Source: Nocardia sp. BMG51109
Lineage (GTDB): Bacteria > Actinomycetota > Actinomycetes > Mycobacteriales > Mycobacteriaceae
Length of the DNA stretch: 64,000 nucleotides
Direction: 5' to 3'
NCBI RefSeq assembly: GCF_000526215.1
Contig: NZ_JAFQ01000004.1
Coordinates: 7,316,001-7,380,000, forward strand
The position numbers and the translations under genes are program-made. Under the pieces are notes generated by a model, which was not told the DNA's origin, made no database searches, and saw only the letters and a program-made list of their open reading frames with translations. This document shows, piece by piece, positions 61,737-64,000 of the stretch. Every line of letters starts with the position of its first letter. The stretch's first letter is position 1.

Positions 61737-63212
61737 TTGACTGACGACCATCTTGACCGCTGGAACGCTCACGAGGCCGCGGCGGAAGCGATGATTCCGA
61801 TCATCGGAAAGCTGTATCGCGACAAGGGGGTGACGATCCTGCTGCACAGCCGGTCGCTGGTGAACAAGTCGGTGATCAGCATCCTGCGGACGCACCGCTT
61901 CGCGCGGCAGATCGAGGGCGAGGAGCTGTCGATCGACGAGACCCTGCCGTTCCTCGAGGTGCTCGGCGCCCTGGACCTGGGTCCCTGCAAGATCGACCTC
62001 GGCCGCCTGGTGACGGCCTACCGGACCGAGGGCCGCGGCCTGTCGGTTCCCGAATTCGCCGCCGCGGTGCTGGCCGACGTCACCGACGGCAACAAGGCCG
62101 AACCGCAGGGGCCGCGGGACGTGGTGCTGTACGGCTTCGGCCGGATCGGGCGCCTGGTCGCCCGGCTGCTGATCGAGAAGGCCGGATCGGGCAACGGGCT
62201 GAAGCTGCGGGCCGTGGTGGTGCGCAAGGGCGGCGCGGGCGATCTGGCCAAGCGCGCGTCGCTGCTGCGGCGCGATTCGGTGCACGGAAAGTTCGACGGA
62301 ACCATCAAGGTCGACGCCGACAATGACACGATCATCGCGAACGGCAACGTGATCCGCTTCCTCTACAGCGACGATCCGGCGGCGATCGATTACACCGAAT
62401 TCGGCATCGACGAGGCCATCCTGATCGACAACACCGGTAAGTGGCGCGATCGCGAAGGGCTGTCGAAGCATCTCCGGCCCGGCATCGCGAAGGTCGTTCT
62501 CACCGCACCCGGTAAAGGCGACGTCCCGAATCTCGTGCACGGCGTCAATCACCGCGATCTGGATCCGTCGGACCGAATCGTCTCGTGCGCCTCGTGCACG
62601 ACCAATGCGATCGTCCCGCCGCTCAAGGCGATGGACGACGAATTCGGCATCGTCCGCGGTCACGTGGAGACGGTGCATTCGTTCACCAACGACCAGAACC
62701 TGCTGGACAACTTCCACAAGGCCGACCGGCGCGGCCGCTCCGCCCCGTTCAACCTGGTGCTCACCGAGACCGGCGCCGCATCCGCGGTCGCGAAGGCGAT
62801 GCCGGACTTCAAGGCCAAGATCACCGGCAATTCGATTCGCGTCCCCACCCCGGACGTCTCGGTCGCGATCCTGAATCTGCACCTGGAGCGCGAAACCACG
62901 AAAACCGAAGTGCTCGAATATCTTCGCCAGGTGTCGCTGGCCGGGCCGCTGAGCCGCAACCTCGACTACACCGCGGCCACCGATGTGGTCTCGAGCGATT
63001 TCATCGGCTCCCGCGCCGCCTCGATCGTCGATGCCAACGCCACCATCGTCGACGGCGACACGGCGATTCTGTATCTCTGGTACGACAACGAATTCGGCTA
63101 TTCGTGCCAGGTGGTGCGGACGGTGCAATACATCTCGGGAATCGAATATCCGACCTATCCACGGGAGCGCGCCGACGACCTTTCCACGCCCGTCACGGCC
63201 GACGCGCGCTGA
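61737..63212 (+). CDS. Glyceraldehyde-3-phosphate dehydrogenase-like enzyme, long form
   Basis: TTG 61737 follows GAGGA. The 491-residue protein has an N-terminal extension of ~125 residues (HEAAAEAMIPIIGKLYRDKGVTILLHSRSLVNKS), then the NAD-binding VVLYGFGRIGRLVARLL. The catalytic SCASCTTNA follows (C287), with a C-terminal YDNEFGYSCQVV typical of GAPDH. The extended form occurs in some actinobacteria and other phyla in addition to the normal ~335-residue Gap. It probably uses a phosphorylated aldehyde with NAD(P); whether it works in glycolysis or gluconeogenesis is unclear. Confidence 0.88.
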   Translation: MTDDHLDRWNAHEAAAEAMIPIIGKLYRDKGVTILLHSRSLVNKSVISILRTHRFARQIEGEELSIDETLPFLEVLGALDLGPCKIDLGRLVTAYRTEGRGLSVPEFAAAVLADVTDGNKAEPQGPRDVVLYGFGRIGRLVARLLIEKAGSGNGLKLRAVVVRKGGAGDLAKRASLLRRDSVHGKFDGTIKVDADNDTIIANGNVIRFLYSDDPAAIDYTEFGIDEAILIDNTGKWRDREGLSKHLRPGIAKVVLTAPGKGDVPNLVHGVNHRDLDPSDRIVSCASCTTNAIVPPLKAMDDEFGIVRGHVETVHSFTNDQNLLDNFHKADRRGRSAPFNLVLTETGAASAVAKAMPDFKAKITGNSIRVPTPDVSVAILNLHLERETTKTEVLEYLRQVSLAGPLSRNLDYTAATDVVSSDFIGSRAASIVDANATIVDGDTAILYLWYDNEFGYSCQVVRTVQYISGIEYPTYPRERADDLSTPVTADAR

Positions 63213-63253
63213 CCGGCCCGCCGGATCCGTGCACGCCGCCCGGTCCGGGGTGA

Positions 63254-64000
63254 TCAGCCGAACTCCACTCCCCCGTTCGGCACGCCGAGCGGTTTCGGCG
63301 GCGGCGGAACGGATTCCACCGCGGCGGTCGGCGCGGGTAACGGGGTGTCGGCGCCCAGCCCCTTCTCCGCCGCGGCGGTCCGTATCGCGTCCACGACCAG
63401 CAGCAGCGCGGCCCGGCGCGCCGTATTGGTGCGATAGGCGACCGAGACGGTCCGGGTGAGCACGTCGCCGAGCGCGACGATGTCCACCCCCGGCGGGCGC
63501 AGCGCCAGGCCCAGGTCGGAGACCAGCGTCACGCCCAGTCCGGACGCGACCATCGCCATCGCCGTCGCCTGTTCCTCCACCGCATGGTCGATCCGGGGTT
63601 GCAGGCCCGCGGACTGGAAGGCCAGCCGGGTGGCGTGCCCGAAGTGCGACCGGGCCGGCGCCAGGATCCACGGGTGCTCCGACAGTTCGGCCAGCGTCAC
63701 GCTGGCCGCCGGCACCGCACCGGCCGGGACGGCGGCATACAGCCGCTCGACCGCGATGATCGCCCGTTCCAGGCCGCGGTCCCAGGTCATCGGGTAATTC
63801 GAGTAGTCGAGGACGAAGGACAGGTCGAACGTGCCGTCGCGGACCGCGCCGGCCGTCGCCTCCGGCGGAAGTTCCTGCGTCCGCACCAGTATGCCCGGGT
63901 GGGTCCGGGCGAGGGTGGTGAGCGCGTCGGGCAGCAGACCGGATGCGACCGAAGCCCACACGCCGACAGTGATTTTCGCCGTCATCGATTCGCCGGCCTC
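63254..64000 (-). CDS. LysR-family regulator, C-terminal part (cut by window end)
   Basis: The reading continues past the window edge: before the internal ATG at 63985 there are further in-frame codons (EAGES). What is visible is the effector-binding domain: ITVGVWASVASGLLPDALTTLARTHPGI, a central LPPEATAGAVRDGTFDLSFV and a second lobe with MVASGLGVTLVSDLGLAL. The N-terminal winged helix lies outside. It ends with a proline-rich tail. It is convergent with the GAPDH-like gene, so its targets are probably elsewhere. Confidence 0.82.
   Translation of the reverse strand, partial: EAGESMTAKITVGVWASVASGLLPDALTTLARTHPGILVRTQELPPEATAGAVRDGTFDLSFVLDYSNYPMTWDRGLERAIIAVERLYAAVPAGAVPAASVTLAELSEHPWILAPARSHFGHATRLAFQSAGLQPRIDHAVEEQATAMAMVASGLGVTLVSDLGLALRPPGVDIVALGDVLTRTVSVAYRTNTARRAALLLVVDAIRTAAAEKGLGADTPLPAPTAAVESVPPPPKPLGVPNGGVEFG

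Noticed and set aside
1..64000. tRNA, rRNA or CRISPR arrays
   Set aside because: No cloverleaf-like GGTTCGAATCC context outside coding genes, no rRNA-like stretch, and no regularly spaced direct repeats with unique spacers were found by eye.

Overview
The window is high-GC actinobacterial DNA, most likely from a Nocardia or a close mycolic-acid-bearing relative. The evidence is a phosphatidylinositol-mannoside operon in the same gene order as Mycobacterium tuberculosis (thrS, HIT protein, pgsA, patA, pimA, NUDIX; 49773-56589), a mycobacterial-type DnaE1, a mycofactocin-type dehydrogenase, mycolic-acid-methyltransferase-like enzymes and many P450s. No tRNA, rRNA or CRISPR array was seen.

Region 1 (398-12342) looks like one dedicated pathway for a modified fatty acid. 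It holds an acyl-AMP ligase, an acyl carrier protein, two SAM methyltransferases of the cyclopropane/mycolate family, an acyl-ACP desaturase, a phosphopantetheinyl transferase, a DUF1365 protein, two FAD oxidoreductases, a P450, a berberine-bridge-type oxidase and a one-domain LuxR/NarL regulator. Most neighbouring stops and starts overlap (ATGA/GTGA). The two methyltransferase genes face away from each other and share a perfect 331-bp inverted repeat in the same codon register. Inversion of the 2.2 kb between them would move the ligase-ACP pair from one downstream gene set to the other. Two near-identical 18-bp palindromes sit at the two promoter regions.

Region 2 (13059-24672) is an inserted island bounded by 209-bp direct repeats. 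It separates a MmyB-like regulator from the dehydrogenase genes it probably once faced. The left part has a WhiJ-type XRE regulator, small unknown genes and a gene with a PD-(D/E)XK-like nuclease motif. The right part is a three-gene minus-strand cassette: an HNH-like zinc protein, a 1045-residue protein with an N-terminal nuclease-like motif, and an unknown protein. This cassette is bracketed by 29-bp direct repeats and is the best candidate for an undescribed defence system.

Region 3 (24704-28401) has two dehydrogenases, a TetR regulator and a P450. Region 4 (28632-33598) is a second accessory block: a run of small minus-strand genes facing an XRE regulator and a SLOG-like protein. Region 5 (33667-44088) is a mixed metabolic and regulatory stretch: crotonase, an unusual P450, dehydrogenase, hydrolase, two regulators, class II aldolase, and an ABC-F resistance gene with a possible leaderless six-codon leader peptide.

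Region 6 (44244-64000) is mostly core genome: dnaE1, pdxS, a LemA-NUDIX fusion, the phosphatidylinositol/PIM operon, an FhuF-like protein, a family 2 encapsulin shell with a cysteine desulfurase, a long GAPDH-like enzyme, and a LysR regulator cut by the window end.
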